Assembly: GCF_014863355.1 (NCBI RefSeq)
Contig: NZ_JACZEP010000004.1
Location: 62,001-126,000 of the forward strand
DNA: 64,000 bases
Source of the DNA: Aminobacter carboxidus
GTDB lineage: Bacteria; Pseudomonadota; Alphaproteobacteria; Rhizobiales; Rhizobiaceae
Reading direction: 5' to 3'
A model generated the notes under the pieces. The model was given only the letters and a program-made list of their open reading frames with translations, did not search any database and was not told the DNA's origin. The number at the start of each line of letters is the position of its first letter. Position 1 is the first letter of the stretch. The position numbers were made by a program, and so were the translations under genes. Positions 36,536-45,196 of this stretch are shown here, piece after piece.

Positions 36536-37021
36536 CCGTCGCCGTTGGCGGCTCCAGGCCCGGCAGGGGCTTCGAGACACATCTCTGCAGGTCTCGATCA
36601 GCAGATGCATGTGTATCCCGGAAATCTGATAGCAGAAGCTGGCTTCAAGGTCAGGCGGAAACACGCGGCAACCACCCGCAGTGCCCGAAGTCCATAACGC
36701 CGTCATCACGGCAAATTGCGCGATCAGCAACGCCACCTTCCCCGCACATGGAAAGTCGAATTCGCCAGAAAAAGTGCAATTTTGACGCAAAATCTCCGAC
36801 CTCGCTGCGGCGCACGTCAATCCATCGATCTAATTGACCCAAGGGAAACATCAGCGACTATTACACGGGGCTAGATCAGACAGCGGGCGGTTCTTGGCAT
36901 GGCAATTCAACTATCTCACACGCGGCGGGAGGCTCGGGACGCATTGCTTCGCCGGCGCGAAAGTTATTTCGCGATACAAAAAATCCTTTCACAGCCTTCG
37001 CGCGGTGAAGAAGGAGGCAAC
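36536..37021. other. 486-bp gap, no gene seen
   Basis: Between the ferredoxin fusion and the zinc-ribbon microprotein only short, biased open frames occur. No tRNA, strong hairpin or clear operator was recognised. Confidence 0.5.
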
Positions 37022-37114
37022 ATGGAATGCGTCCATTGCCACAATCGCTTCATTGGCGTCACGGCGGCTGCCTGGAAGTTCGGTCTCTGCGACGATTGCC
37101 TGCATCACGACTGA
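37022..37114 (+). CDS. 30-residue zinc-ribbon microprotein
   Basis: An ATG preceded at ideal distance by AAGGAGG opens a 30-codon frame: MECVHCHNRFIGVTAAAWKF, then GLCDDCLHHD. Two CxxC pairs (Cys3/6 and Cys23/26) are spaced for a zinc ribbon. The frame is open further upstream (to an ATG at 36899), but the perfect ribosome binding site points to this start. The 318 bp between it and the desaturase (37115-37432) contain no convincing gene. Confidence 0.55.
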   Translation: MECVHCHNRFIGVTAAAWKFGLCDDCLHHD

Positions 37115-37432
37115 CTGCCGGAAATTGCGCGGTAGCCTGATGGAGGGTGTGGCGTGAACAACTTGTTCTTGCCCGCCATGCTCGTGACCGCGCCGACCTT
37201 CATCGCCGACCTCAGCGCATGTCTGGCGACAATCCACGCCCCAAGGATCCGGCCAACGTCGCATCCACAATCACGACAGGCGCGCTCAACACGTCGTCCC
37301 CTCCCAACGTGCATATTTCGGGACAATTCCAAACGTGCCTTGACCCTGAATTAGAAACTGCGCAACCTCGCCTGAAATTGAGGAGGTGGCTCGATCGTTA
37401 CGAAACGATACGGGCCGCAACGGGGAGCATCT

Positions 37433-38356
37433 ATGTCGGACCAGATTGCGGTGTCTGCCGCCACGCCCCCCGTCGCGCGTCAGCCGCTGCTGGCGCGTAT
37501 CGACTGGCTCAATGTCAGCGGCCTCGCCTTCTACCATCTTGTGGCGCTCTACGCGCTTTTGCCCTGGTTCTTCAGCTGGACCGGCGTCATCCTCTGCATC
37601 GTCGGCATCTATGTCTTCGGCACGCTCGGCATCAATCTCTGCTATCACCGCCTGCTCACCCATCGCGGCTTCATCTGCCCGAAATGGCTGGAACACGGGC
37701 TCGCGATCATCGCCGTCTGCGCCTTCCAGGACACGCCGGCGCGCTGGGTGGCGGTGCATCGCCGCCATCATGAGCATGCCGACGAGGAGCCCGACCCGCA
37801 CAGCCCGATCGTGACCTTCCTCTGGGCTCATATTGGCTGGCTGCTGGTCAAATCGCCCGACATGGAGCGCATGCAGATCTACGGCCGCTACGCCAAGGAC
37901 ATCGTCCGCGACCCGTTCTACCGCAAGCTCGACAAGCCGCATGTCTATCTCGGCATCATCCTGGCGTCGTGGGCAGCGTTTTTCGGCGGCGGCGTCGCCG
38001 CCAGCCTGATCGCCGGGCAGACCACGGGCGAAGCGGTGCAGTTCGGCCTCAGCCTGCTGGTCTGGGGCGTGTTCCTGCGCACCGTCATCACCTGGCACAT
38101 CACCTGGTCGGTCAATTCGGTCACCCATGTCTGGGGCTACCGCAACTACGAAACCACAGACGACAGCACCAACAACGTCATCGTCGGTCTGCTCAGCAAC
38201 GGCGAGGGCTGGCACAACAACCACCATGCCGACCCCCGCTCGGCGCGCCACGGCCATCACTGGTGGGAGTTCGACGTCACCTACCTGTCGATCCGGCTGC
38301 TCGGACTGCTTGGACTTGCAAGCAAGATCGCCGAGCCAAGGCGGCACGACCACTAG
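37433..38356 (+). CDS. Membrane fatty-acid (acyl-CoA) desaturase
   Basis: A 307-residue di-iron membrane desaturase. Histidine boxes are HRLLTH (72-77), HRRHH (109-113) and HNNHH (near 260), with several predicted membrane helices (about 30-70, 84-100, 178-200, 212-232). The family introduces double bonds, usually delta-9, into acyl chains. ATG at 37433 follows GGGAG. It is a single gene closed by a strong hairpin (38391-38423). Confidence 0.93.
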   Translation: MSDQIAVSAATPPVARQPLLARIDWLNVSGLAFYHLVALYALLPWFFSWTGVILCIVGIYVFGTLGINLCYHRLLTHRGFICPKWLEHGLAIIAVCAFQDTPARWVAVHRRHHEHADEEPDPHSPIVTFLWAHIGWLLVKSPDMERMQIYGRYAKDIVRDPFYRKLDKPHVYLGIILASWAAFFGGGVAASLIAGQTTGEAVQFGLSLLVWGVFLRTVITWHITWSVNSVTHVWGYRNYETTDDSTNNVIVGLLSNGEGWHNNHHADPRSARHGHHWWEFDVTYLSIRLLGLLGLASKIAEPRRHDH

Positions 38357-38390
38357 CGCCGGGAGCGACCCGAGAGGCATCGAGGAAAAC

Positions 38391-38423
38391 AAAATCGCCG
38401 GCAAGCTGTGCTTGCCGGCGATT
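38391..38423. terminator. Bidirectional-type terminator hairpin
   Basis: AAATCGCCGGCAAGC-TGT-GCTTGCCGGCGATTT: a perfect 15-bp stem with AT ends that give A and T tracts on both strands. It lies between the convergent desaturase and GlsB-like genes and can serve both. Confidence 0.85.
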
Positions 38424-38448
38424 TGCTTTGTAGCTTTGTGGAAGGCGG

Positions 38449-38703
38449 CTAGGCCTGTTTCACCAGCCTGAGCAGCACGAGCAGGATCACCGCGCCGATC
38501 GTTGCGTGGATGATGGCGGCGATGATGCCGGTGCCGAGGCTGATGCCGATGGCCGGAAACAGCCAGCCGGCGATCAGCGCGCCGACGATGCCGACGACGA
38601 TGTTGCCGATCAGGCCGAAGCCGTAACCCTTGACCAGTTGCCCCGCGAGCCAACCGGCGACCGCACCGACGATGAGGAAGATAAGAAGGCTTTCGATACC
38701 CAT
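38449..38703 (-). CDS. GlsB/YeaQ/YmgE-family stress membrane protein
   Basis: An 84-residue protein with three hydrophobic helices and glycine motifs (GAVAGWLAGQLVKGYGFGLIGN, about 13-34) typical of the transglycosylase-associated YeaQ/YmgE family (GlsB-like). The ATG at 38703 follows GGAGAGG. Members are often induced by general stress. The molecular role is unclear. Confidence 0.9.
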   Translation of the reverse strand: MGIESLLIFLIVGAVAGWLAGQLVKGYGFGLIGNIVVGIVGALIAGWLFPAIGISLGTGIIAAIIHATIGAVILLVLLRLVKQA

Positions 38704-38815
38704 AGACCTCTCCTGATTTCGCGCATCGGCCCGGACTCCGGCATGGAGTTCCTGAAAGCACGACACGCCGGTTCAAAGACGTTGCGCGTCCAGCTGGACC
38801 CGCGGCATTGCGAGA

Positions 38816-39004
38816 TCAGGCGACGGCCGTTGTCTGATCGTCCACGGCGGCGCCCGGCGTGTTCTTCTTGATCGATTCGATCGCCTTCAGCGCCGACGCC
38901 TTGGCCGAGTAGCCTTCGGAGCTGAACATGACCTCGCCATTGGAAGCCCTGAAGCGGAAGCGAAACTCGCCGCCCTTGTCCTTGTAGACCTCGAATTTGT
39001 ACAT
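38816..39004 (-). CDS. DUF1508 (YegP-like) small protein
   Basis: A 62-residue protein holding one DUF1508 unit: MYKFEVYKDKGGEFRFRFRA then SNGEVMFSSEGYSAKASAL. YegP of E. coli has two such units; single-unit forms are common in rhizobia. The function is unknown. It lies between the GlsB-like gene and the transporter operon, all on the minus strand. Confidence 0.88.
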   Translation of the reverse strand: MYKFEVYKDKGGEFRFRFRASNGEVMFSSEGYSAKASALKAIESIKKNTPGAAVDDQTTAVA

Positions 39005-39109
39005 CGCATTTCCTCGTATCTGCCGGTTCGCGACTCACGCCGCTGGACGAATCGTCGCACAAGCGGGCGGCGAAAGTCCATCACAGCTGCAACTCGGCCC
39101 CAGGCAAGC

Positions 39110-39613
39110 TCAGGCGTCGCGGTCGGTCAGGCAGATGTGGCAACAGCCGGTGCCGTGGCCCGGCGTCCAGGTGACGTTGTCGAAACGCACGCCGGTCGCC
39201 TCGAACAGGCCGCGGTCAAATGCCCCGGCGATCCGGCACAAGGTCGCCAGCCTGTCGTCGCCAACGCCGGCCCCGACCCAGGCATCCTTGAGCGGGCAGC
39301 GCTTGACCTTGAAGGCGATGTGGTGGTCGCTGCGCTCGACGTCGGTCGGGTACATTCGCCCGCCGTCGGGGCTGACGGCAAGGAAGGCTTCGCCGATGAC
39401 CCGAGCATCGTTAGGCCCGAACCGCGCGAACGCCATCTCGGCGACCTCGCGGCCGCGCTTTTCGATCGCCCGCACCAGGATGTCTTCTGCCCTGTCGTCG
39501 CCCAGTTCGGCAGCGAGCTCGTCCAGCATCAGCCGGTAGAGGTCGGCGCGGTTGCGAAAGGCAGAGTCCAGTTCGGCAGCGAGCTTTTCAGCGCGTATGG
39601 CATGTTCGGTCAC
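39110..39613 (-). CDS. L-2-amino-thiazoline-4-carboxylic acid (ATC) hydrolase-like protein
   Basis: A 167-residue protein. The C-terminal half has KRCPLKDAWVGAG, DRLATLCRIAGAFDRGLFEATG and TWTPGHGTGCCHICL, resembling the ATC-hydrolase family (PF14196), whose founder opens the thiazoline ring on the way to L-cysteine. It is the last gene of a peptide-type ABC operon, overlapping the ATPase gene by four bases. The coupling suggests the transporter imports this enzyme's substrate; that is inference. Confidence 0.75.
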   Translation of the reverse strand: MTEHAIRAEKLAAELDSAFRNRADLYRLMLDELAAELGDDRAEDILVRAIEKRGREVAEMAFARFGPNDARVIGEAFLAVSPDGGRMYPTDVERSDHHIAFKVKRCPLKDAWVGAGVGDDRLATLCRIAGAFDRGLFEATGVRFDNVTWTPGHGTGCCHICLTDRDA

Positions 39614-40398
39614 GAAACGGTCTCCTTGAAAACAGGCAGCTCGGGCGTGGCCGCGACCAGCGCCCGGCCGGTGGCCGAAGCCGGGGCAGCAATCACCGTG
39701 GCAGCCTCGCCCTGCTCGACGATCCTACCGCCATCCATGATGGCAATGCGGTGGGCTATGGCGCGCACCGCTCCCAGATCGTGCGAGATGAAAAGATAAG
39801 CGACGCCCTCGTCCCTTTGCAGTTCGGCGAGCAGGCTGAGGATGTCGGCGCGCACCAGCACGTCGAGCGCCGACACCGCCTCGTCAAGCACGATCAGCGC
39901 CGGCCTAGTGGCAAGCGCGCGCGCGATCGCCACGCGCTGGCGCTGGCCGCCCGAGATTTCATGCACGCGGCGGCCGGCGAGTTCGGTAGCCAGGCCGACG
40001 CGCTCAAGCAGCGTTGCGATCGCCCTCGGCCGTTCGGCGCGACCGACAATGCCATGGATCCGCAGCGGATCGTCGATCAGGCCGGCCACGGTGGCGCGCG
40101 GATTGAATGCCGCCATCGGATCCTGGAACACCATCTGCAAATTCGCGCGTATCGCCCGGAGCGCTGCACCGCGCAGGCCAAGCAATGCCTCACCGTTGAA
40201 GCTGATCCGGCCGGCATCGGGTTCGACCAGCCGCAGCAGGATGCGCGCCACCGTCGACTTGCCCGAGCCGGAAGGACCAACCAGCGCCAACGTCTCGCCC
40301 GGCGCAATCGACAACGAGACCCCGTCAAGCGCGGCAACCTCCTGGTTGCCGCGCCGGTAGCGTTTCGACAGCCCCTCGACCTGAAGCAGCGTGCTCAT
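39610..40398 (-). CDS. Peptide/nickel-type ABC transporter ATPase (DppF-like), first operon
   Basis: A 262-residue ATPase. Walker A GPSGSGKS (41-48), signature ISGGQRQRVAIARAL and Walker B LIVLDEAVSALD (the usual Pro after DE is Ala here). It belongs to the oligopeptide/dipeptide DppF/OppF group. It overlaps both neighbours by four bases, showing tight translational coupling in the operon 44857-39110. Confidence 0.9.
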   Translation of the reverse strand: MSTLLQVEGLSKRYRRGNQEVAALDGVSLSIAPGETLALVGPSGSGKSTVARILLRLVEPDAGRISFNGEALLGLRGAALRAIRANLQMVFQDPMAAFNPRATVAGLIDDPLRIHGIVGRAERPRAIATLLERVGLATELAGRRVHEISGGQRQRVAIARALATRPALIVLDEAVSALDVLVRADILSLLAELQRDEGVAYLFISHDLGAVRAIAHRIAIMDGGRIVEQGEAATVIAAPASATGRALVAATPELPVFKETVS

Positions 40399-41153
40399 GC
40401 GTGCAGCCCCAGATGTGCTGCCAGCAGGGCGCGGCTGTAGTCGGTCCTCGGCTGCGACACCAGCTCGGCCGTTGCCGCCTGCTCGACCAAACGGCCGTGG
40501 CGGAAAACGGCGACGCGGTCAGCGAGGTTGGCAGCGAGCGCGATGTCGTGGGAGACGAACAGCAGCGCCATGCCGTCCTCGGCCACCAGGGCGCTGATCA
40601 GCGCCATGATCTCGGCCTGGACGATTGTGTCGAGTGCGCTCGTTGCCTCGTCGGCGATCAGCAGCCGTGGCCGCGCCACGATCGCCGCCGCAATCGCCAC
40701 ACGCTGCTTCTGCCCGCCCGAGAGCTGATGCGGATAGGCCTGCGCCAGCAGCGCCGGCTCGGGCAAGCGGACCCTGTCGAGCAGTTCGACCGCGAGGCGC
40801 CGTGCTGCGCGCCAGTCCATGTCGAGATTGGCATGCGCCACCTCGGCCACCTGGTCGCCGACCGGCATGACTGGATCGAGGCTCGATGCCGGATCCTGGA
40901 ACACGAAGCCGATATCGCGGCCATTGCGCGCCTTTTGGTCGAGGCCCGGCCAGGCGACCGTGCCCTGCTGGATCACCGTCTGTGGCAACAACTCGGCGAC
41001 GGCCCGCGCCAGCGTGCTCTTGCCCGACCCGCTCTCGCCGATGATGGCCAGCCGTTCACCGGCTGCGAGATCGAGGTCGACGCCTTCGAGCGCCGGCGCC
41101 ACAGCCCCCTTGTAGCGCACGCCCAGTCCGCGCAGTTCGAGCAGTGGCGTCAT
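40395..41153 (-). CDS. Peptide/nickel-type ABC transporter ATPase (DppD-like), first operon
   Basis: A 252-residue ATPase with Walker A GESGSGKS (39-46), signature LSGGQKQRVAIAAAI and Walker B LLIADEATSALD. It is the second ATPase of the pair required by peptide-type importers. It lacks the long C-terminal extension that often holds the OppD/DppD Fe-S or peptide-related motif. Overlaps of four bases at both ends. Confidence 0.9.
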   Translation of the reverse strand: MTPLLELRGLGVRYKGAVAPALEGVDLDLAAGERLAIIGESGSGKSTLARAVAELLPQTVIQQGTVAWPGLDQKARNGRDIGFVFQDPASSLDPVMPVGDQVAEVAHANLDMDWRAARRLAVELLDRVRLPEPALLAQAYPHQLSGGQKQRVAIAAAIVARPRLLIADEATSALDTIVQAEIMALISALVAEDGMALLFVSHDIALAANLADRVAVFRHGRLVEQAATAELVSQPRTDYSRALLAAHLGLHA

Positions 41154-41977
41154 GCCTGCCCCTCCCGCGCCGCGGTACCTTCAACCACCCCCTCGCCGGC
41201 GAGGTAGACGCCGAGCACGGCCAGCACCAGGGCGATACCGGGGATGACGGACAGATAGGGCGCCGAGCGCAGCACCGCCCTGCCCTCCGCGATCATGCCG
41301 CCCCAGGTGACGCGGTTGGGGTCGCCGAGGCCGAGGAAGGACAGTGCCGCCTCGGTCAGGATCGCGGCCGCCACGATCACCGACGACAGCGCCAGCACCG
41401 GCGGCAGCGCGTTGGGCAACACCTCGCGAAAGGCAATCTCGACCGGGTGCATGCCGATGACGCGCGCCGAGGCGACATAGTCGCGCTCGCGGATCGACAG
41501 CACCTCGGCCCGGGCGATCCGCGCGGGCCCGGTCCAAGCGCTGAGTGCGATCGCCGCCACCACCACGCCAAGCGAAGGCCCGACGACGCTGACCAGCGCC
41601 AGCGACAACAAAAAACCCGGCACCGTCTGGAAGGCGTCGGTGATGCGCATCAGCACTTCGTCGACCAGCCCGCCGGCAAAACCTGCCACAGTGCCTACGA
41701 CACTTCCGACGAGGATCGAGGCGGCAGCCGCGGCGAGCCCGACGGCCAGCGAGGTGCGCGCGCCATGGAACAGCCCAGCCAGCACGTCGCGGCCGAGACG
41801 GTCGGTGCCGAGCGGCAGTGTCCAATCCTGGAACGGTCTCGTGAGAGGCTGGCCGGCGATGGCCAAAGGATCGCCCGGAAACAGCACAGGCGCCAATAAG
41901 GCAATGGCGACGAGCAGGCCAAGAATGGCGAAACCGGCGACAGCCTCGGGCGAGCGGAACAGGCGGCCGAGGCTCAT
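41150..41977 (-). CDS. ABC transporter permease (DppC-like), first operon
   Basis: A 275-residue inner-membrane permease: an N-terminal helix (AGFAILGLLVAIALLAPVLF), the LGTDRLGRDVLAGLFHGART motif typical of DppC/OppC, and the EAA loop around REVLPNALPPVLALSS. About six membrane helices. It overlaps the second permease and the ATPase genes by four bases each. Confidence 0.9.
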   Translation of the reverse strand: MSLGRLFRSPEAVAGFAILGLLVAIALLAPVLFPGDPLAIAGQPLTRPFQDWTLPLGTDRLGRDVLAGLFHGARTSLAVGLAAAAASILVGSVVGTVAGFAGGLVDEVLMRITDAFQTVPGFLLSLALVSVVGPSLGVVVAAIALSAWTGPARIARAEVLSIRERDYVASARVIGMHPVEIAFREVLPNALPPVLALSSVIVAAAILTEAALSFLGLGDPNRVTWGGMIAEGRAVLRSAPYLSVIPGIALVLAVLGVYLAGEGVVEGTAAREGQA

Positions 41978-42960
41978 GCGTTGGCCTCGCTCGCGTCGAC
42001 GCGCGGGTCGAGCGCGGCATAGGCGATATCGACCAGCAGGTTGATGACGATCACCAGCACGGCACTGACCAGGATGATGCCGATCAGCAGCGGCGTGTCG
42101 CGTGAGCCCACCGCCTCCTGCGCCAGTCGGCCCAGTCCCGGCACCGAAAAGACACTTTCGATGACGACGCTGCCGCCCAGCATCTGGGCCGACTGCAGGC
42201 CGAGCATGGTGACCAGCGGCAGCAACGCGTTGCGCGCGACATGGCCAAGCACGATGCGACGCCTCGGGATGCCGCGGGCGCGCGCTGCAAGCGTGAAATC
42301 CATGCGCCAGACCTCGGCCATGCCCGCCCGCATCATCCTGAGATAGAGCGCGAGATAGATCAGGCCGAGGCTCGTCACCGGCAGCACCATGTGCCAGGCG
42401 ATGTCGAGCGCGCGGGCGATGCCGGTCTTGCCGGACGCGATGGTCTCCATGCCCGACAAGGGCAGCCAGCGCAGCTCGACCGAAAAGACGATCGTCAGCA
42501 CCAACGCCAGCCAGAAGCCGGGCACGGCATAAAGCGCCAGTGAACCGATCGACAGCAGCCGGTCGCGGGCGCTGCCCGGCCGCGCGCCGGCAAGGATACC
42601 GAGCGCGGTTCCGAGCGCGAAAGACAATGCCGTCGCAGCCCCCATCAAAAGCAGCGTGTTCGGCAGCCGTTCGAGCACAACATCCAGCACCGGCCGGGAG
42701 AAAGCGACCGAGTGGCCGAGGTCGAGATGCAGCAGCGCCCAGAGATAGGCGGCAAGCCGCGTCATCGGCGAGGCGTCCAGCCCCCAGTTCTGACGCAAGG
42801 CCTCGATCATGCCGGCGTCGCCGCCAACCGATACGACATAGGCATCGACCGCATCGCCAGGCGCTGCCTCGAGCAGCAGGAACGAGCCGACGACCACGAT
42901 CAGCAGCACCGGAATGCTGCCGACCAGCCGGCGTTTCAGCAAACGCCAGGCGCGGGTCAT
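41974..42960 (-). CDS. ABC transporter permease (DppB-like), first operon
   Basis: A 328-residue permease starting MTRAWRLLKRRLVGSIPVLL, with GDAVDAYVVSVGGD in the first periplasmic loop and the EAA loop region RNALLPLVTMLGLQSAQMLGGSVV. The ATG at 42960 is chosen; GGGA lies upstream. It is separated from the binding-protein gene by 289 bp holding two palindromic repeats (43028-43178). Confidence 0.9.
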   Translation of the reverse strand: MTRAWRLLKRRLVGSIPVLLIVVVGSFLLLEAAPGDAVDAYVVSVGGDAGMIEALRQNWGLDASPMTRLAAYLWALLHLDLGHSVAFSRPVLDVVLERLPNTLLLMGAATALSFALGTALGILAGARPGSARDRLLSIGSLALYAVPGFWLALVLTIVFSVELRWLPLSGMETIASGKTGIARALDIAWHMVLPVTSLGLIYLALYLRMMRAGMAEVWRMDFTLAARARGIPRRRIVLGHVARNALLPLVTMLGLQSAQMLGGSVVIESVFSVPGLGRLAQEAVGSRDTPLLIGIILVSAVLVIVINLLVDIAYAALDPRVDASEANA

Positions 42961-43027
42961 GCGCGTCCCATCTTCGTCAGGCGTCGAACGCGAATGGTCG
43001 CGCACAACAGGAGATATTGCGGCCCAG

Positions 43028-43178
43028 GCCTCTGGCCTCCCGGCCATCTCCCCTTCAGAGAGGGAGATCGGTTGTCATCGACGCCGCCGCTTTCCTTGAC
43101 CGTGGCAGGCGCGCTCGAATGCGCCCGCGGCGGCCAATCTCCCCCATTGAGGGGGAGATGTCCGGCAGGCCAGAGGGA
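43028..43178. repeat. Paired rhizobial palindromes inside the ABC operon
   Basis: One copy at 43028-43068 (CCGGCCATCTCCCC...GGGAGAT) and one in the opposite orientation at 43136-43178 (ATCTCCCCCATTGAGGGGGA then GGCAGGCCAGAGGG). Together they lie between the binding-protein and permease genes, where they could shape transcript stability or stoichiometry. Confidence 0.75.
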
Positions 43179-43249
43179 AGCAACGTAAGGCACCACAAAT
43201 GCGAAGGGCATGCTCAGTAACGGATCATCATCCAGCTCAGGCGATGATG

Positions 43250-44857
43250 TCACGTTTCGACATAGGTGTCCGCCCAGTTCGAAACCGCCCAGCGCGGGTT
43301 GTTCGACACGTTCTTGACCGTGTCGCGCGCGACCGTGATGAAACCCCATTCGGCGACGTTGATCAGCGGCAGGTCGGCTGCCACCTTCTTCTGGAACTCC
43401 TTGTAGAGCTCGATGCGCGCCGAGGGGTCCAGCGTCTCCGCCGCCTTGTCGATCAGTCCGTCGAGCTCGTCGTTCTTGTAGCCACCCTGGTTGGAGAACG
43501 GCACGCCGTCGGGAATGCCTGACTGCACCAGGATCGTCGTCGAGATCGCCGGGTCGCCGCGGAACACCGGAGGTGCGATAGCGAGATCGAAGGCGTGGTC
43601 GGCGTAGACGGCCTTCTGGTGCGCGGCCGAGTCGTTGTTGACCAGTTCGGCATCGATGCCGACGGCGGCTAGCGCCTGGCGCAGGTAGTCGCCGAACTGC
43701 TTGGTCTCGTTGAAATAGGGTGCCGGCAGAAGCTTCAGGGCAAAACGCTTGCCGTCGTCCTTCTTCGCATAGCCCGCCTCGTCGAGCAGCGCATTGGCCT
43801 TGGCGACGTCGAAGCCATAGGTCGGCACATCGGGTGCGTAGAACTGCTTGTCGTTCTGCGGCACGATGCCGGTCGCCGGCTTGGCGTAGCCGAGGAAGAT
43901 CGTTTTGACGACGAAGTCCTTGTCGATGGCATGTGCGATTGCCTGGCGCACCTTGGCGTCGGCCAGCTCCTTGCGGCGGTGGTTGATCTCGACGACCAGC
44001 TGGTAGGTCAGCGCCTCGTAGCCTTCGCTGATGACCTTGATGCCCGCCACCTTGGAGATGCGCTTGAGGTCGGCCAGCGGCACCGCAGAAAACGCCGCCA
44101 GCTGGATTTCTTCAGCCTCCAGCGCGCCGGCCGCTGCGGCACGGTCGGGCAGCACGCGGTAGATGATCTCGTCGAGCGCCGGCGCGTTGTCGCCCCAGTA
44201 TTTGTCGTAACGCTCGAGCCGGTAATATTCGCCCGCCTTGTGTTCGGCGAACTTGAACGGTCCGGTGCCGACGGGCGCATTGTTGGCCGGGTTGGCGGCA
44301 ATGTCGGAGCCCTCGTAGACGTGCTTGGGCACAACCGAAGTCAGCGCCGGCAGCGCGTTCTTGATCAGCTGCAGCGGCGTCGGCTTGGAGAACTTGAAGA
44401 CGGCAGTGTTCGCGTCCGGTGTCTCCACCGCCTCGAGGTTCTTGAACACGACGCGACCGAGGTTCTGCAGCGGCTTCCAGACGTTGAGCGCAGAAAACGC
44501 CACGTCGGCGGAGCTGAACGGCTTGCCGTCGTGCCAGGTCACGCCCTCGCGCAGCTTGAAGGTGACGGAAAGCCCGTCGGCCGAGCCTTCCCAGCTCGTC
44601 GCCAGCCGCGGCGCCAGCCCGTCTTCGCCGTCGAAGGAAGCTTCGGCCAGCGGCTCGACAACCTTGCTCGCTACGAAGAACACGCCGTTGGAAGCGACAA
44701 TCGCCGGGTTCAGATTGCGCGGCTCGGAATCGGCAGCGACGACAAGGCGCCCGCCCTTCTTCGCCTGCGTCCAGCCGATCGACGGCAGCGCCGTCGAGGC
44801 CAGCAGGAACGCCGACCCCGCCAGAACCTTGCGCCTCGAAATCTCTATTCCCGCCAT
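43250..44857 (-). CDS. Peptide-type ABC transporter substrate-binding protein, Tat-exported, first operon
   Basis: A 535-residue family 5 binding protein. The N-terminus has a twin-arginine signal (SRRKVLAGSAFLLAS, 7-21). The core shows GVTWHDGKPFSSADVAFSA and GTGPFKFAEHKAGEYYRLER. The ATG at 44857 follows GGAGG by five bases. As first gene it defines the operon's specificity; the downstream ATC-hydrolase-like gene hints at a thiazoline or cysteine-related ligand, but peptides cannot be excluded. Confidence 0.9.
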   Translation of the reverse strand: MAGIEISRRKVLAGSAFLLASTALPSIGWTQAKKGGRLVVAADSEPRNLNPAIVASNGVFFVASKVVEPLAEASFDGEDGLAPRLATSWEGSADGLSVTFKLREGVTWHDGKPFSSADVAFSALNVWKPLQNLGRVVFKNLEAVETPDANTAVFKFSKPTPLQLIKNALPALTSVVPKHVYEGSDIAANPANNAPVGTGPFKFAEHKAGEYYRLERYDKYWGDNAPALDEIIYRVLPDRAAAAGALEAEEIQLAAFSAVPLADLKRISKVAGIKVISEGYEALTYQLVVEINHRRKELADAKVRQAIAHAIDKDFVVKTIFLGYAKPATGIVPQNDKQFYAPDVPTYGFDVAKANALLDEAGYAKKDDGKRFALKLLPAPYFNETKQFGDYLRQALAAVGIDAELVNNDSAAHQKAVYADHAFDLAIAPPVFRGDPAISTTILVQSGIPDGVPFSNQGGYKNDELDGLIDKAAETLDPSARIELYKEFQKKVAADLPLINVAEWGFITVARDTVKNVSNNPRWAVSNWADTYVET

Positions 44858-44899
44858 GTCAGCCTCCATGCCCCCGGCACGGCGACATCGCCGGCCCTG

Positions 44900-44947
44900 G
44901 TGCATGACGCCGAAAATCGGAATCGATTTTCGGAAAGGATCATGCAC
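44900..44947. repeat. Rhizobial GTGCATGA...TCATGCAC palindrome
   Basis: A 48-bp hairpin with outer arms GTGCATGA/TCATGCAC and inner arms CCGAAAATCG/CGATTTTCGG. Same family as 31741-31787. It lies upstream of the first-operon binding-protein gene, in the 339-bp gap 44858-45196, which otherwise holds a terminator hairpin and no gene. Confidence 0.75.
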
Positions 44948-45127
44948 CGATCCAAAATTCACAGCGTCCGTTGCGCGTCCAAAAAGTCGCGCGGCGCTGT
45001 AGTGATGGCCTGGATTATGATCCGGGAAAGCCGATTTGCGAGAGACGAAATTGGCGTTTTAACCCGCTGGCCCAAAACATTGTGCTACGTGAGCAGCCCG
45101 TTGGCACGCGAATGCTTCCGAAAATGC

Positions 45128-45161
45128 GTCGGCCCGGAAACCGTCTGCGATTTCCGGGCCG
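45128..45161 (-). terminator. Probable terminator of the dpp operon
   Basis: TCGGCCCGGAAA, a 10-base loop, then TTTCCGGGCCGA: a perfect 12-bp stem about 36 bp after the dppF stop. No long T tract follows, so termination efficiency is uncertain. Confidence 0.55.
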
Positions 45162-45196
45162 AAGCAGCGATCAGTCAGTCGACTTCAGGTCGCCGT

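Noticed and set aside
37154-37354. 66-codon frame between the microprotein and the desaturase
   Set aside because: Starts with GTG, has no domain and overlaps another equally weak frame.
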